A DNA stretch of 64,000 nucleotides from the NCBI RefSeq assembly GCF_000732725.1, contig NZ_JPNB01000001.1, positions 930,001 to 994,000 on the forward strand, given 5' to 3'. The notes beneath the pieces are model-generated. The model did no database searches. It was not told where the DNA came from and was given only the letters and a program-made list of their open reading frames with translations. The translations under genes were made by a program, and so were the position numbers. Numbering within the stretch: position 1 is the first letter of the stretch; the number at the start of each line of letters is the position of its first letter. Below are positions 42,474 through 51,338 of the stretch, in pieces. The DNA comes from Kineothrix alysoides. Its GTDB lineage: Bacteria > Bacillota > Clostridia > Lachnospirales > Lachnospiraceae.

Positions 42474-42559
42474 ATATGTATAGTGATATGATTTTAAACA
42501 ATTATATTAATAATAATTTATATAGAAGAAAGAAGTCAGAATGTAAAGGGAAAGAATAA

Positions 42560-43501
42560 ATGGAGAAGCAAACAGGCGGCAAAAATGACAGCAGCATAAG
42601 CATAATATCGAGAATGGAAGAAGGCTATGGGAAAATGAGCAAGAGCCATAAGGCTATTGCTGCTTTTATTACCGACCACTATGAGCAGGCGGTGTTCATG
42701 ACGGCGGCGAAGCTTGGAGAGACGGTAGGTGTCAGCGAATCTACTGTAGTACGATTTGCTTCGGGCATCGGCTATGACGGATATCCGGAATTCCAGAAGG
42801 AACTGGAGGACTGGGTTAAGGACAAGCTGAATACGGTACAGAAAATCGGAGCGAAGTATGGGAAGAGCACTCAGTCGGAAATACTGACTTCCGTATTGCG
42901 CGCCGACATAGAGAAAATTCAGGATACCATAGAGCATTTGGAAGGAGCTTCCTTCGAAATGGCGGTGGATACCATTTTAGAGGCCGAGACGATATATGTG
43001 CTTGGAATGCGAAGCTGCGAACCGTTAGCCAGCTTTCTTCATTTTTATTTAAATATGATAAGAGGCAACGTAGTCCTTTTAAGCAGCACCAGCGTCAGCG
43101 AGATTTTTGAGCAGATGATCCGGATCGGGGAGAGGGATGCGATTGTGGGGATCAGCTTTCCAAGGTATTCCATGAGAACTTTAAAGGCTATGGAATTTGC
43201 CAACGACAGAAATGCAAAAGTAATTGCCATTACAGACAGTGTGCATTCCCCCATGAATTTATATTCCTCCTGCAATCTGTTCGCAAGAAGCGACATGGTT
43301 TCTATCGTAGATTCCCTGGTAGCGCCCTTAAGCGTTATTAATGCGCTGGTGGTAGCTCTCTGCCTGAAGCGTCCGAAGGATGTGAAGAGTAATCTGGAGC
43401 AGTTGGAACAAGCTTGGAATAATTACCAGGTATACCTAAATGATGAGATTAACTTTATCGATGAGGAGCCTATGTTAAATAATCCTCTTACGAAGGAATA
43501 A
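42560..43501 (+). CDS. RpiR-family regulator with SIS domain
   Basis: A 313-residue regulator. The N-terminal RpiR helix-turn-helix (KMSKSHKAIAAFITDHYEQA then FMTAAKLGETVGVSESTVVR, FASGIGYDGYPEFQKELE) is followed by a SIS sugar-phosphate-binding domain (TIYVLGMRSCEPLASFLHFY and VGISFPRYSMRTLKAMEFA). Such proteins sense phosphosugars and control carbohydrate genes; no sugar operon is next to it. It lies 22 bases before the flavoprotein gene and could be cotranscribed. Confidence 0.9.
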   Translation: MEKQTGGKNDSSISIISRMEEGYGKMSKSHKAIAAFITDHYEQAVFMTAAKLGETVGVSESTVVRFASGIGYDGYPEFQKELEDWVKDKLNTVQKIGAKYGKSTQSEILTSVLRADIEKIQDTIEHLEGASFEMAVDTILEAETIYVLGMRSCEPLASFLHFYLNMIRGNVVLLSSTSVSEIFEQMIRIGERDAIVGISFPRYSMRTLKAMEFANDRNAKVIAITDSVHSPMNLYSSCNLFARSDMVSIVDSLVAPLSVINALVVALCLKRPKDVKSNLEQLEQAWNNYQVYLNDEINFIDEEPMLNNPLTKE

Positions 43502-43523
43502 AGTGATGACCGGAGAAAAAGCT

Positions 43524-44762
43524 ATGAGCAGGATAATCGTAATAGGCGGAGGCGCTGCCGGTATGATGGCAGCCGTCGCGGCCGCGGAAAAAGGAAATCA
43601 GGTGCTTCTTTTTGAAAAAAATGAGAAGCTTGGAAAAAAGGTATATATAACGGGAAAAGGCAGATGTAACCTGACCAATGCCTGTGACATGGAAAGTTTA
43701 TTCGGCAATGTAGTGACTAACGGGAAATTTTTATACAGCGCTTTTTATGGTTTCGATAATCAGGCAGCAATTCGTTTCTTCGAGGGAGCAGGCTGTAGGA
43801 CGAAGATAGAGAGGGGAGAGAGGGTATTTCCCGTCTCAGACCATTCTTCGGATGTGATTGCCGCTTTGCACAGACAGTTGAATCGGTTAGGTGTGGATAT
43901 AAGGCTGAACACTTCTGTTAAGACGTTAGTGACCAGGGAAGAGCGGGTAATCGGAGTAGTGACGCAGGACGGTGAGACGGAGCTTGCGGAAGCCGTTATC
44001 GTGTCTACGGGCGGGTTGTCCTATCCGGTCACGGGTTCTACGGGAGACGGCCATCGGATGGCGGAGGAAAAGGGACATTCCATAAAGCCCTGCTATCCGT
44101 CCTTAGTGCCGCTTGTAATAAAGGAAGACTGGTGTAAAGAACTTCAGGGGCTTTCATTAAAAAATGTAACGGTGGCCTTATGCCAGAACGGGAAAAAGGT
44201 ATTCTATGAGGGTTTCGGAGAGATGCTTTTTACTCATTTCGGCGTGAGCGGGCCGCTGATCCTTAGTGCCAGCAGTTATTATACGGGGAGAAAAAGCAAA
44301 GAAAATACGTCCCTATATCTGGATTTAAAACCGGCGCTTAGCGCAGAGCAGTTGGATAAGCGGGTGCTTAGGGATTTTGAGGAGAACAAGAATAAACAGT
44401 TTAAGAATTCCCTTGCCGCATTATTTCCGGCGAAACTGATTCCGGTTATCATACGCTTGTCAGGAATCGACGGAGAAAAGAAGATTCATGAAATAACGAA
44501 AGAAGAAAGACTGCGTTTTGTTCATTTGATAAAACATATAGATATGACGGTAACTGGGACCCGGGAGTTTCAGGAGGCGATTATCACAAAGGGAGGTATC
44601 TCAGTGAAGGAAGTGAATCCTTCAACCATGGAATCCAAGTTGGTAAAGGGCTTATATTTTGCGGGAGAGATTCTGGATGTGGACGCGTTGACGGGAGGAT
44701 TCAATTTACAAGTTGCCTGGTCTACGGGGTATCTGGCGGGAAGCAGCGCGGCAAATACCTGA
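43524..44762 (+). CDS. HI0933-family FAD-dependent flavoprotein
   Basis: A 412-residue flavoprotein. The dinucleotide-binding start is IIVIGGGAAGMMAAVAAAEK, then GKKVYITGKGRCNLTNAC, and the C-terminal FAD contact LYFAGEILDVDALTGGFNLQ, all diagnostic for the HI0933/YhiN family. The reaction is not established for the family. The start at 43524 follows CGGAGAAAAA. It is 24 bases before cmk; cmk, ispH and the S1 gene probably form one operon with it. Confidence 0.9.
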   Translation: MSRIIVIGGGAAGMMAAVAAAEKGNQVLLFEKNEKLGKKVYITGKGRCNLTNACDMESLFGNVVTNGKFLYSAFYGFDNQAAIRFFEGAGCRTKIERGERVFPVSDHSSDVIAALHRQLNRLGVDIRLNTSVKTLVTREERVIGVVTQDGETELAEAVIVSTGGLSYPVTGSTGDGHRMAEEKGHSIKPCYPSLVPLVIKEDWCKELQGLSLKNVTVALCQNGKKVFYEGFGEMLFTHFGVSGPLILSASSYYTGRKSKENTSLYLDLKPALSAEQLDKRVLRDFEENKNKQFKNSLAALFPAKLIPVIIRLSGIDGEKKIHEITKEERLRFVHLIKHIDMTVTGTREFQEAIITKGGISVKEVNPSTMESKLVKGLYFAGEILDVDALTGGFNLQVAWSTGYLAGSSAANT

Positions 44763-44786
44763 AATAGGAATAGGAGGATGATTACG

Positions 44787-45446
44787 ATGGGCTGCAGCAT
44801 AGCGATAGATGGTCCTGCGGGAGCGGGAAAGAGTACGATAGCGAAGATGGTTGCCAAAAGAAAAGGATTCATCTATATAGATACGGGTGCGATGTACCGG
44901 GCGATGGCGCTTTATCTTCTTAGGAGCGGAATCGGAGCAGGGGAGCAGGAGAAAATAAGTGAAAAGTGCAAGGAAGCCGATATTACTATCCGGCATGAGA
45001 ACGGAGAGCAGGTCGTCCTTTTAAACGGAGAAAACGTAAGCAGTCTGATCCGCACGGAGGAAGTGGGGAATATGGCTTCTGCAAGCAGTGTCAATAAGGA
45101 TGTGAGAGAAAAGCTGGTGGAGCTCCAGCACAGGCTTGCGGACAGTGCGGATGTGGTAATGGATGGAAGGGATATCGGTACTTGCGTTCTGCCGGGAGCT
45201 GACGTAAAGGTGTACCTGACGGCGGACAGTTCGGTGCGCGCCAAGAGGCGTTTTGTGGAACTGTCGGCAAAGGGAGAGCACTGTGATTTGTCAAAGATAG
45301 AAAGAGATATTGTGGAGAGGGATGAGCGTGATATGAGCAGGGAGATTTCACCCCTGCGTCAGGCCGCGGATGCGGTGCTTGTGGATTCTTCGTCCATGAC
45401 AATAGAGGAAGTGGCGGAGGTTATTTTAGAGTTGTGTGAAATGTGA
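44787..45446 (+). CDS. cmk: Cytidylate kinase
   Basis: A 219-residue kinase that phosphorylates CMP and dCMP. It has the P-loop IDGPAGAGKSTIAK, the NMP-binding YIDTGAMYRAMALYL and the LID region DGRDIGTCVLPGADVKVYLT with SVRAKRRFVEL. The start at 44787 is ten bases after GGAGG; the earlier ATG at 44778 touches the ribosome binding site. The end is 35 bases before the ispH start. Cmk, IspH and S1 being neighbours is usual in Clostridia. Confidence 0.95.
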   Translation: MGCSIAIDGPAGAGKSTIAKMVAKRKGFIYIDTGAMYRAMALYLLRSGIGAGEQEKISEKCKEADITIRHENGEQVVLLNGENVSSLIRTEEVGNMASASSVNKDVREKLVELQHRLADSADVVMDGRDIGTCVLPGADVKVYLTADSSVRAKRRFVELSAKGEHCDLSKIERDIVERDERDMSREISPLRQAADAVLVDSSSMTIEEVAEVILELCEM

Positions 45447-45481
45447 AAAATTTTACACGTGAAAGGAAAAAGGCTGAAAAG

Positions 45482-46348
45482 ATGGAAGTAATTATGGCTA
45501 AGAGCGCCGGCTTCTGCTTCGGTGTGAAGCGGGCGGTGGAAAGTGTTTATGAACAAATAGAAAAAGGCAAAAAGATATACACCTTCGGGCCTATCATTCA
45601 TAATGAAGAGGTCGTAAAGGACCTGGAAGAAAAAGGTGTTCAGGTAATTAAGGATATGGAAGAACTTGGAACGATAACGGAGGGGACCGTTATCATACGC
45701 TCTCACGGAGTTTCCAAGGAGGTCTATGAGCTCATCGATAAGCAGGGGTTGGAATGTGTGGACGCTACCTGTCCCTTCGTAAAGCGGATACATAGAATCG
45801 TGGAAAAGGAAAGCGGTGAGGGAAAGCAAATCATTATCATAGGAAATCCAGGGCATCCCGAAGTGGAAGGAATCATGGGCTGGGCGGTAACTGAGACTAT
45901 CGTCATGGAGTCTGAGAAAGAAGTGGAAGATTTCGTAAATGATAAAAATAATGGTGTATTGAAAAACGAAGAAATATGTATTGTTTCTCAAACGACATTT
46001 AACTACAACAAATTTAAAGATTTAGTTGAAATTTTCTCAAAAAGAGGTTACAATGTTAATGTTGTTAACACTATATGTAATGCAACAGAAGAACGGCAGA
46101 CTGAGGCAAAACAGATTGCATCTCAGGTTCAAACCATGATTGTAATAGGGGGGACTCACAGCTCTAATACAAGAAAACTGTATGAAATTTGCAAAAAGGA
46201 ATGTGAGAACACTTATTTTATACAGACACTGGATGACTTGCATTTAGAACTACCTAAAGCTGCTTCACCGGTCGGTATTACTGCCGGGGCATCGACCCCA
46301 AATAATATAATTGAGGAGGTTCAAAATTATGTCAGAATTAACTTTTGA
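45482..46348 (+). CDS. ispH: 4-hydroxy-3-methylbut-2-enyl diphosphate reductase
   Basis: A 288-residue iron-sulfur enzyme that makes IPP and DMAPP in the last step of the methylerythritol phosphate pathway. The three cluster cysteines are in AGFCFGVKRAV, DATCPFVKR and NTICNATEERQ. The conserved GPIIHNEEVV, RSHGVSKEVYE, IGNPGHPEVEG and GGTHSSNTRKL segments are all present. AAAGGAAAAAGG precedes the ATG. The gene overlaps the S1 gene by 20 bases. In several Clostridia IspH is fused to S1; here the two are separate proteins. Confidence 0.96.
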   Translation: MEVIMAKSAGFCFGVKRAVESVYEQIEKGKKIYTFGPIIHNEEVVKDLEEKGVQVIKDMEELGTITEGTVIIRSHGVSKEVYELIDKQGLECVDATCPFVKRIHRIVEKESGEGKQIIIIGNPGHPEVEGIMGWAVTETIVMESEKEVEDFVNDKNNGVLKNEEICIVSQTTFNYNKFKDLVEIFSKRGYNVNVVNTICNATEERQTEAKQIASQVQTMIVIGGTHSSNTRKLYEICKKECENTYFIQTLDDLHLELPKAASPVGITAGASTPNNIIEEVQNYVRINF

Positions 46349-47480
46349 ACAAATGTTAGAGGAATCGTTTAAGACAATACATTCAGGAGAGGTAGTAGAA
46401 GGTACAGTCATTGATGTAAAGCCTGAAGAGATTATTCTCAATATTGGTTATAAATCAGATGGTATTTTAACGAGATATGAGTACACCAACGAACCCAATG
46501 TGGATTTGACAACAATCGCTAAGCAGGGCGATAAGATGGAAGTTAAGATACTCAAAGTAAATGACGGCGAGGGACAAGTTCTTTTAACCTATAAGAGACT
46601 TGCTGCTGACAGAGGCAATAAGAGAATCGAAGAAGCGTTTAATAACAAGGAAGTACTCACCGCAAAGGTTGCTCAGGTTTTAGATGGCGGTTTGAGCGTA
46701 GTAGTGGAAGAAGTAAGAATCTTTATTCCGGCAAGCCTTGTATCGGATGTCTATGAAAAAGATTTGTCCAAATATGCAGGTCAGGAAATTCAGTTTGTTA
46801 TCAGCGAATACAATCCTAAGAGAAGAAGATATATCGGAGACCGCAAGCAGTTAATCGCTGCTGAAAAAGCGGAATTGCAGAAGAAGCTTTTCGAGACGAT
46901 CAAAGAAGGCGACGTAGTGGAAGGCACGGTAAAGAATGTGACCGATTTCGGTGCATTTATCGACTTGGGCGGCGCTGACGGACTCCTCCATATTTCCGAA
47001 ATGTCATGGGGCAGAGTGGAGAATCCGAAGAAGGTATTTAAAGTTGGCGATGTTGTAAAAGTATTGATTAAAGAAATTTCCGGAAATAAGATTGCATTAA
47101 GCCTTAAGTTTGACGACGCGAACCCTTGGAAGGCAGCTGCTGAAAAATATGCGGTAGGCAATGTGGTAACCGGAAGAGTAGCTAGAATGACTGATTTCGG
47201 AGCATTTATTGAATTGGAGCCCGGTGTGGATGCACTGCTTCACGTATCTCAGATTTCCAAGGATCATATCGAAAAACCTGCTGATGTTCTTAAGGTAGGC
47301 GAAGAGGTAACTGCTAAGGTGGTTGACTTCAATGATGGAGATAAGAAAATCAGCCTGAGCGTTAAGGCGATGTTCGCTCCCGAACCGAAGGAAGAAGAGG
47401 AAGCGTCCGATGAGGATGTAGTATCCGTGAACATCGAGGCAGTGATTGCCAGCGAACAGGAAGAGGCTTCCGAGGAATAA
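46329..47480 (+). CDS. S1-domain RNA-binding protein (RpsA homologue)
   Basis: A 383-residue protein with four S1 domains (approximately 17-90, 100-175, 190-262 and 278-348) and an acidic tail (EEEEASDEDVVSVNIEA). Domains three and four carry the best signatures (VTDFGAFIDLGGADGLLHIS and MTDFGAFIELEPGVDALLHV). It is shorter than the six-domain S1 of Proteobacteria and resembles the Firmicutes RpsA/YpfD group. AGGAGG lies upstream, inside the end of ispH, so translation is probably coupled. Confidence 0.9.
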   Translation: MSELTFEQMLEESFKTIHSGEVVEGTVIDVKPEEIILNIGYKSDGILTRYEYTNEPNVDLTTIAKQGDKMEVKILKVNDGEGQVLLTYKRLAADRGNKRIEEAFNNKEVLTAKVAQVLDGGLSVVVEEVRIFIPASLVSDVYEKDLSKYAGQEIQFVISEYNPKRRRYIGDRKQLIAAEKAELQKKLFETIKEGDVVEGTVKNVTDFGAFIDLGGADGLLHISEMSWGRVENPKKVFKVGDVVKVLIKEISGNKIALSLKFDDANPWKAAAEKYAVGNVVTGRVARMTDFGAFIELEPGVDALLHVSQISKDHIEKPADVLKVGEEVTAKVVDFNDGDKKISLSVKAMFAPEPKEEEEASDEDVVSVNIEAVIASEQEEASEE

Positions 47481-47506
47481 AAGAATAAATTACGGTAGGT
47501 AAGGCT

Positions 47507-48283
47507 ATGGCTTATGACTATGAATGGTTCAAAACGGCAGTTTATAATTTAACCAAAATTGATTTAAGCTCTTATAAAGAGAAGCAGATGAAGCGCCGTA
47601 TCGATACGTTGATAGCCAAAAATAATGTGGTCGGATATGATAAGTATATTGCATATATCAAAGAGAATCGTGTCAAGTTCGAAGAATTTGTTAACTATCT
47701 TACGATTAATGTATCCGAATTCTATCGCAATCCCGACCAATGGCAGGTCTTAGAAAAGGAGATTATTCCTGAACTGGTAACTAAGTTCGGCAAGAATCTG
47801 AAGATATGGAGCGCGGCGTGTTCTACTGGAGATGAACCCTATTCCCTCGTAATGGCACTGTCCAGACATATTCCGTTAGAACAGATAAAAGTGTATGCGA
47901 CGGACTTGGACAAGCAGGTTATCGCCAAAGCGAAGTTAGGCTTGTATTCGGACAAGAGCATATCAAACGTGCCGGAGGATTTGAAGAAGAAATATTTTAC
48001 GAAGATTGGCTTATCTTATCAAATATCGGAGGATATTAAGAAGCGTGTGGAATTCGGTGAGCATAATTTACTGAAGGATTCTTATCGCGACGGGTGGCAC
48101 ATGATTATTTGCCGCAACGTTCTGATATATTTTACGGAGGAAGCGAAGGACGAGGTATTCGTTAAGTTCCAGAAGGCGTTGGCGAATAAGGGAATTTTAT
48201 TTATTGGCAGTACAGAGCAAATCATCAATTATAAAGACATGGGATACGGCAGAAGGAATTCTTTCTTTTACGAAAAACCATAA
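47507..48283 (+). CDS. CheR-type protein-glutamate methyltransferase
   Basis: A 258-residue methyltransferase that adds methyl groups from SAM to chemoreceptor glutamates. The N-terminal helical domain (LSSYKEKQMKRRIDTLIAKN) and the catalytic domain with NVSEFYRNPDQW, IWSAACSTGDEPYSLVMAL and IICRNVLIYFTEEAKDE match CheR. Length is normal. No other chemotaxis gene is nearby, so the receptor partner is elsewhere or the gene serves a noncanonical pathway. It lies 26 bases after the S1 gene. Confidence 0.92.
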   Translation: MAYDYEWFKTAVYNLTKIDLSSYKEKQMKRRIDTLIAKNNVVGYDKYIAYIKENRVKFEEFVNYLTINVSEFYRNPDQWQVLEKEIIPELVTKFGKNLKIWSAACSTGDEPYSLVMALSRHIPLEQIKVYATDLDKQVIAKAKLGLYSDKSISNVPEDLKKKYFTKIGLSYQISEDIKKRVEFGEHNLLKDSYRDGWHMIICRNVLIYFTEEAKDEVFVKFQKALANKGILFIGSTEQIINYKDMGYGRRNSFFYEKP

Positions 48284-48292
48284 AGATAAAAC

Positions 48293-48440
48293 GTACTGTT
48301 CGCACAGTAGCTTGACACTTGCTGTTAAGCTACGTAAGAACGTGATGCAAGAGATGGTTTCTGCTTCGCGGAGCGAATTTTAATGCAAAATGTTTGCATT
48401 GCAGAAATCATGCGTTACTGAGAACGGAGTGAACAGTAAC
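48293..48440 (-). repeat. GTTACTGTT palindromic repeat, copy C (inverted)
   Basis: A 148-base copy in the opposite orientation to A and B. Reading its minus strand gives the same three hairpins. It carries about 15 extra bases (with a TGCAAACATTTTGCA-type small palindrome) inside the middle hairpin. It sits between the cheR stop and a separate strong terminator. Confidence 0.9.
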
Positions 48441-48443
48441 GAT

Positions 48444-48488
48444 AAAACTACTGAATTAACAGGAAGGTATTGTTAATTCAGTAGTTTT
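48444..48488. terminator. Strong bidirectional terminator between convergent genes
   Basis: A perfect 18-base stem (48444-48461 with 48471-48488) with a 9-base loop, flanked by A- and T-runs. It would stop transcription from cheR and from the minus-strand exonuclease gene. Confidence 0.9.
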
Positions 48489-48552
48489 TTATGTAAGCAG
48501 GAAAGTGCGCCGATTACAAAACCAATAGATGAGCAGCACACTTTTATTCATT

Positions 48553-49656
48553 TTAGTATGATTGTTCAATCATATTAAGTATGTGGGCGGCATATTTTGC
48601 AAATAGTGGACGCTCCTTTTTCATTTCCTCAGTCAGTTCGAAAAATGTTTCCTTATCTTTATAATCTCTCTTGAAGAAAGGCTCGAACAAAATATCCCAC
48701 TGGGGCAGATACGAGGACAGTTTGCGGGTATAGCAGGTTGCCGCGGAGGCCTGTATCCGGTGGTCCTTGTCTACGAAGGAAGCTACTGACTTATGGATAG
48801 CAGTATCCTCTTCCGGAAGGTAATAATAGCTCTTATAATTGGAATAGTAATACTTCATCTCCTCCTCATAGAGCGGGATGCGAAGGGTACCTTCCAATCC
48901 CTCGCCCCTGAAATAGCAGCCGTTAGAGGTGCCGGAAAGAGAACTGGGAAGAGGGGACGGCAGGATCAGCTTCATAAGGATCTCCTGATGCTGTTTGCCG
49001 TTTATATCGCGGTAATAATTCGCCTGTACTTTTTTGGGTATCAAGGGCGAATGAAAGAGGTCGTAATAGGAAAGAATCGGGAGGATCCGAAGCATACCCT
49101 TCATGTCGTCGGCATTGTGAAGGGTAAGGGCCTGCAAGGCGTAATCGGTAGGGTTCTTTACATAAGTATGGTACACACTGATCAATTCTCCGCCGTCGAA
49201 GGTGTCTTCTCTGGCGATGCCAAGATATTGCTCCAACGTCTTTAATTTACAGTTGGGCAGCTTTAAAAAGCCTTTATAAGGAGAAACCCTTCTATAGATA
49301 TCGATACCTTCGAAACGATTGAAATGATAAGGCAAATGATGCTGTTTACATTTTTGCAGCAGATAGGGAAGATCAAAATTATTTCCGTTAAAGTGGATTA
49401 AATGGGTGTAGCTGCCGGCATATTGGAAAAAGGCGGACAGAATATCAGCTTCTTCCTCGTAAGTATTAGCGAACCATTGTTTGACATACCAGCTTCCAGC
49501 TTCATAGTAGGCGGCTCCTATTAGGTAAAGAGAGGAGCTTTTTGCTGTGAATCCGGTGGTTTCTATATCTATGAAAAGTATTTTTTCAAGGGGAGCAATT
49601 TTTTCGAGGGGATAGTTAAAAGTATCAAAATGAATGGTTTGACGTAAAATTCTCAT
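48553..49656 (-). CDS. RNase H-fold (YprB-like) 3'-5' exonuclease
   Basis: A 367-residue protein with an RNase_H_2-type exonuclease domain: FIDIETTGFTAKSSSLYLIG (first acidic pair), LIHFNGNNFDLPYLLQKCKQ (second) and LTLHNADDMKGMLRILPIL (third). These DEDD-type residues hold two metal ions. The C-terminal third has no clear domain. Substrate is unknown; related proteins degrade DNA or RNA ends. The start at 49656 is supported by AAAGGAG. It is a single minus-strand gene. Confidence 0.82.
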   Translation of the reverse strand: MRILRQTIHFDTFNYPLEKIAPLEKILFIDIETTGFTAKSSSLYLIGAAYYEAGSWYVKQWFANTYEEEADILSAFFQYAGSYTHLIHFNGNNFDLPYLLQKCKQHHLPYHFNRFEGIDIYRRVSPYKGFLKLPNCKLKTLEQYLGIAREDTFDGGELISVYHTYVKNPTDYALQALTLHNADDMKGMLRILPILSYYDLFHSPLIPKKVQANYYRDINGKQHQEILMKLILPSPLPSSLSGTSNGCYFRGEGLEGTLRIPLYEEEMKYYYSNYKSYYYLPEEDTAIHKSVASFVDKDHRIQASAATCYTRKLSSYLPQWDILFEPFFKRDYKDKETFFELTEEMKKERPLFAKYAAHILNMIEQSY

Positions 49657-49985
49657 ATGGCTCCTTTCGTCCAAAACGGACAGATTACTAATAAATTATT
49701 GTTACAGTTCAGCCCTCGGCTAAACTGCAACATATATGCACACAAAATGCGATAAAACTGCATTTTGACGCTTACAGCCCTCGCAAAATTGCATAGAGAC
49801 GCAATTTTGGCATCGCGGTATTGAAGGCTGAACTGTTACAAATTCTTCATATCTTCCTTTGGTTATAATAACATGTTTTTGCAAAATGCAGTAGCATTTT
49901 TTGTAGAAAAATAGTATATTGATAAGTGCCGGGGCTGTCGTTTGAGGAGGCAGTCCTGCGAATCCAAGAGAAAGAAGGGTGACAA
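49657..49985. other. Divergent region with palindromic repeat and rnf leader
   Basis: This 329-base gap contains a repeat element (49701-49839) and then the promoter-proximal leader of the rnf operon. The leader has a short GC-rich hairpin (about 49931-49956, GGGCTGTC/GGCAGTCC with wobble pairs) around a GAGGAGG-like segment. I see no convincing consensus promoter and no coding region. Confidence 0.45.
49701..49839. repeat. Divergent relative of the GTTACTGTT repeat
   Basis: A 139-base element with terminal inverted repeats GTTACAGTTCAGCC (49701-49714) and GGCTGAACTGTTAC (49826-49839), one mismatch. The termini resemble copies A-C (GTTAC-x-GTTC), but the interior is different, with AAAATGC/GCATTTT and AAAATTGC/GCAATTTT hairpins. 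Confidence 0.7.
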
Positions 49986-51338
49986 ATGGCGAAATTAACA
50001 TTTGCGGGCGGTATACATCCCTACGACGGTAAAGACATGTCCAAGGATAAACCGATGAAAGCAGTACTGCCTAAGGGAGATTTGGTATATCCTTTATCCC
50101 AGCATATCGGGGTGCCGGCGGTGCCTATCGTTAAAAAAGGCGATAGAGTGCTTGCGGGACAGAAAATCGCGGAGGCTTCCGGTTATGTGTCCGCTCCTGT
50201 TTATGCGACGGTTTCAGGTACAGTCAAGGTGATTGAGCCTAGACGGGTAGTGACCGGAGACAGCATAATGAGCATTATAGTAGAAAATGATGAAAAGTAT
50301 GAAGAGATGGAATATTTGGCGATCGATTCCTATCAGGAGTTGACGAAGGAAGAAATCGTTGGACGAATAAAGGAAGCAGGCGTAGTTGGTATGGGAGGTG
50401 CGGGCTTTCCCACCTTCATAAAGCTTTCGCCCGGGGAGCCGGAAAAAATAGATTATATCATTGCTAATTGTGCGGAGTGTGAGCCCTATCTTACTTCCGA
50501 TTACCGGAGGATGATAGAGGAACCGGAAAAAATCGTAGAAGGGCTTAAAATCATATTGAGCCTGTTCGATAATGCGCGGGCGATTCTGGCGGTAGAGGAT
50601 AACAAGCCGGACTGCATCGAACTATTGAAAAAGCTGACCAAAAATGAAAAGCGTATTAGTGTAAAGGCCTTAAAGACGAAATATCCGCAGGGAGCGGAAC
50701 GGCAGATTATTTATGCGACTACCGGAAGGAGCATTAATTCAAAGATGCTTCCGTCGGACGCAGGTTGTATCGTGGATAACGTGGATACTATCGTTGCGGT
50801 TTACCATGCAGTCATGAGGGGAATGCCTCTGATGCAAAGGATAGTGACGGTAACGGGAGATGCTGTTTCAGATCCGCGCAATTTCCTTGTGCGGATAGGG
50901 ACGAGCTACAGGGAGCTGGTTGACGAGGCAGGAGGTTTTAAGAAGCTGCCGGCTAAAATTGTCTCCGGAGGGCCTATGATGGGCTTTAGTATTTTCGATT
51001 TGGATGTACCGACTACCAAAACGGCATCGGCGCTTCTTTGTATGACTCAGGACGAGGTCTCTCAGATGCAGCAGGGGGCGTGTATTAACTGCGGAAAATG
51101 CGTGGAGGTATGTCCGGGCAGGATTGTGCCCAAAATGTTGTCGGATTACGCGGAGCATTACAACGAAGAAGCATTCCTTAAGCATCAGGGAATGGAGTGC
51201 TGTGAATGCGGCTGCTGCAGTTACGTATGTCCGGCGAGAAAGCCGCTGACCCAGACGATAAAGTCCATGCGGAAAATACAGCTTGCTAAAAAGTCAGGAA
51301 AAGCAAATGAGGAAAAGAAGAAGCAGGAGGTAGGATAA
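49986..51338 (+). CDS. rnfC: Rnf complex subunit C
   Basis: A 450-residue peripheral subunit that docks NADH and FMN in the Rnf ferredoxin:NAD+ oxidoreductase. It has the N-terminal barrel sandwich domain (FAGGIHPYDGKDMSKDKPM), the nucleotide-binding VVGMGGAGFPTFIKLSP and NCAECEPYLTSDYR segments, and two [4Fe-4S] sites near the end (CINCGKCVEVCPG and CCECGCCSYVCPARKP). It is the first gene of rnfCDGEAB. GAAGGGTG precedes the ATG. Confidence 0.97.
   Translation: MAKLTFAGGIHPYDGKDMSKDKPMKAVLPKGDLVYPLSQHIGVPAVPIVKKGDRVLAGQKIAEASGYVSAPVYATVSGTVKVIEPRRVVTGDSIMSIIVENDEKYEEMEYLAIDSYQELTKEEIVGRIKEAGVVGMGGAGFPTFIKLSPGEPEKIDYIIANCAECEPYLTSDYRRMIEEPEKIVEGLKIILSLFDNARAILAVEDNKPDCIELLKKLTKNEKRISVKALKTKYPQGAERQIIYATTGRSINSKMLPSDAGCIVDNVDTIVAVYHAVMRGMPLMQRIVTVTGDAVSDPRNFLVRIGTSYRELVDEAGGFKKLPAKIVSGGPMMGFSIFDLDVPTTKTASALLCMTQDEVSQMQQGACINCGKCVEVCPGRIVPKMLSDYAEHYNEEAFLKHQGMECCECGCCSYVCPARKPLTQTIKSMRKIQLAKKSGKANEEKKKQEVG

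Noticed and set aside
49931-49975. A riboswitch in the rnf leader
   Set aside because: Only one short hairpin is seen and it matches no known riboswitch architecture that I can recognise.
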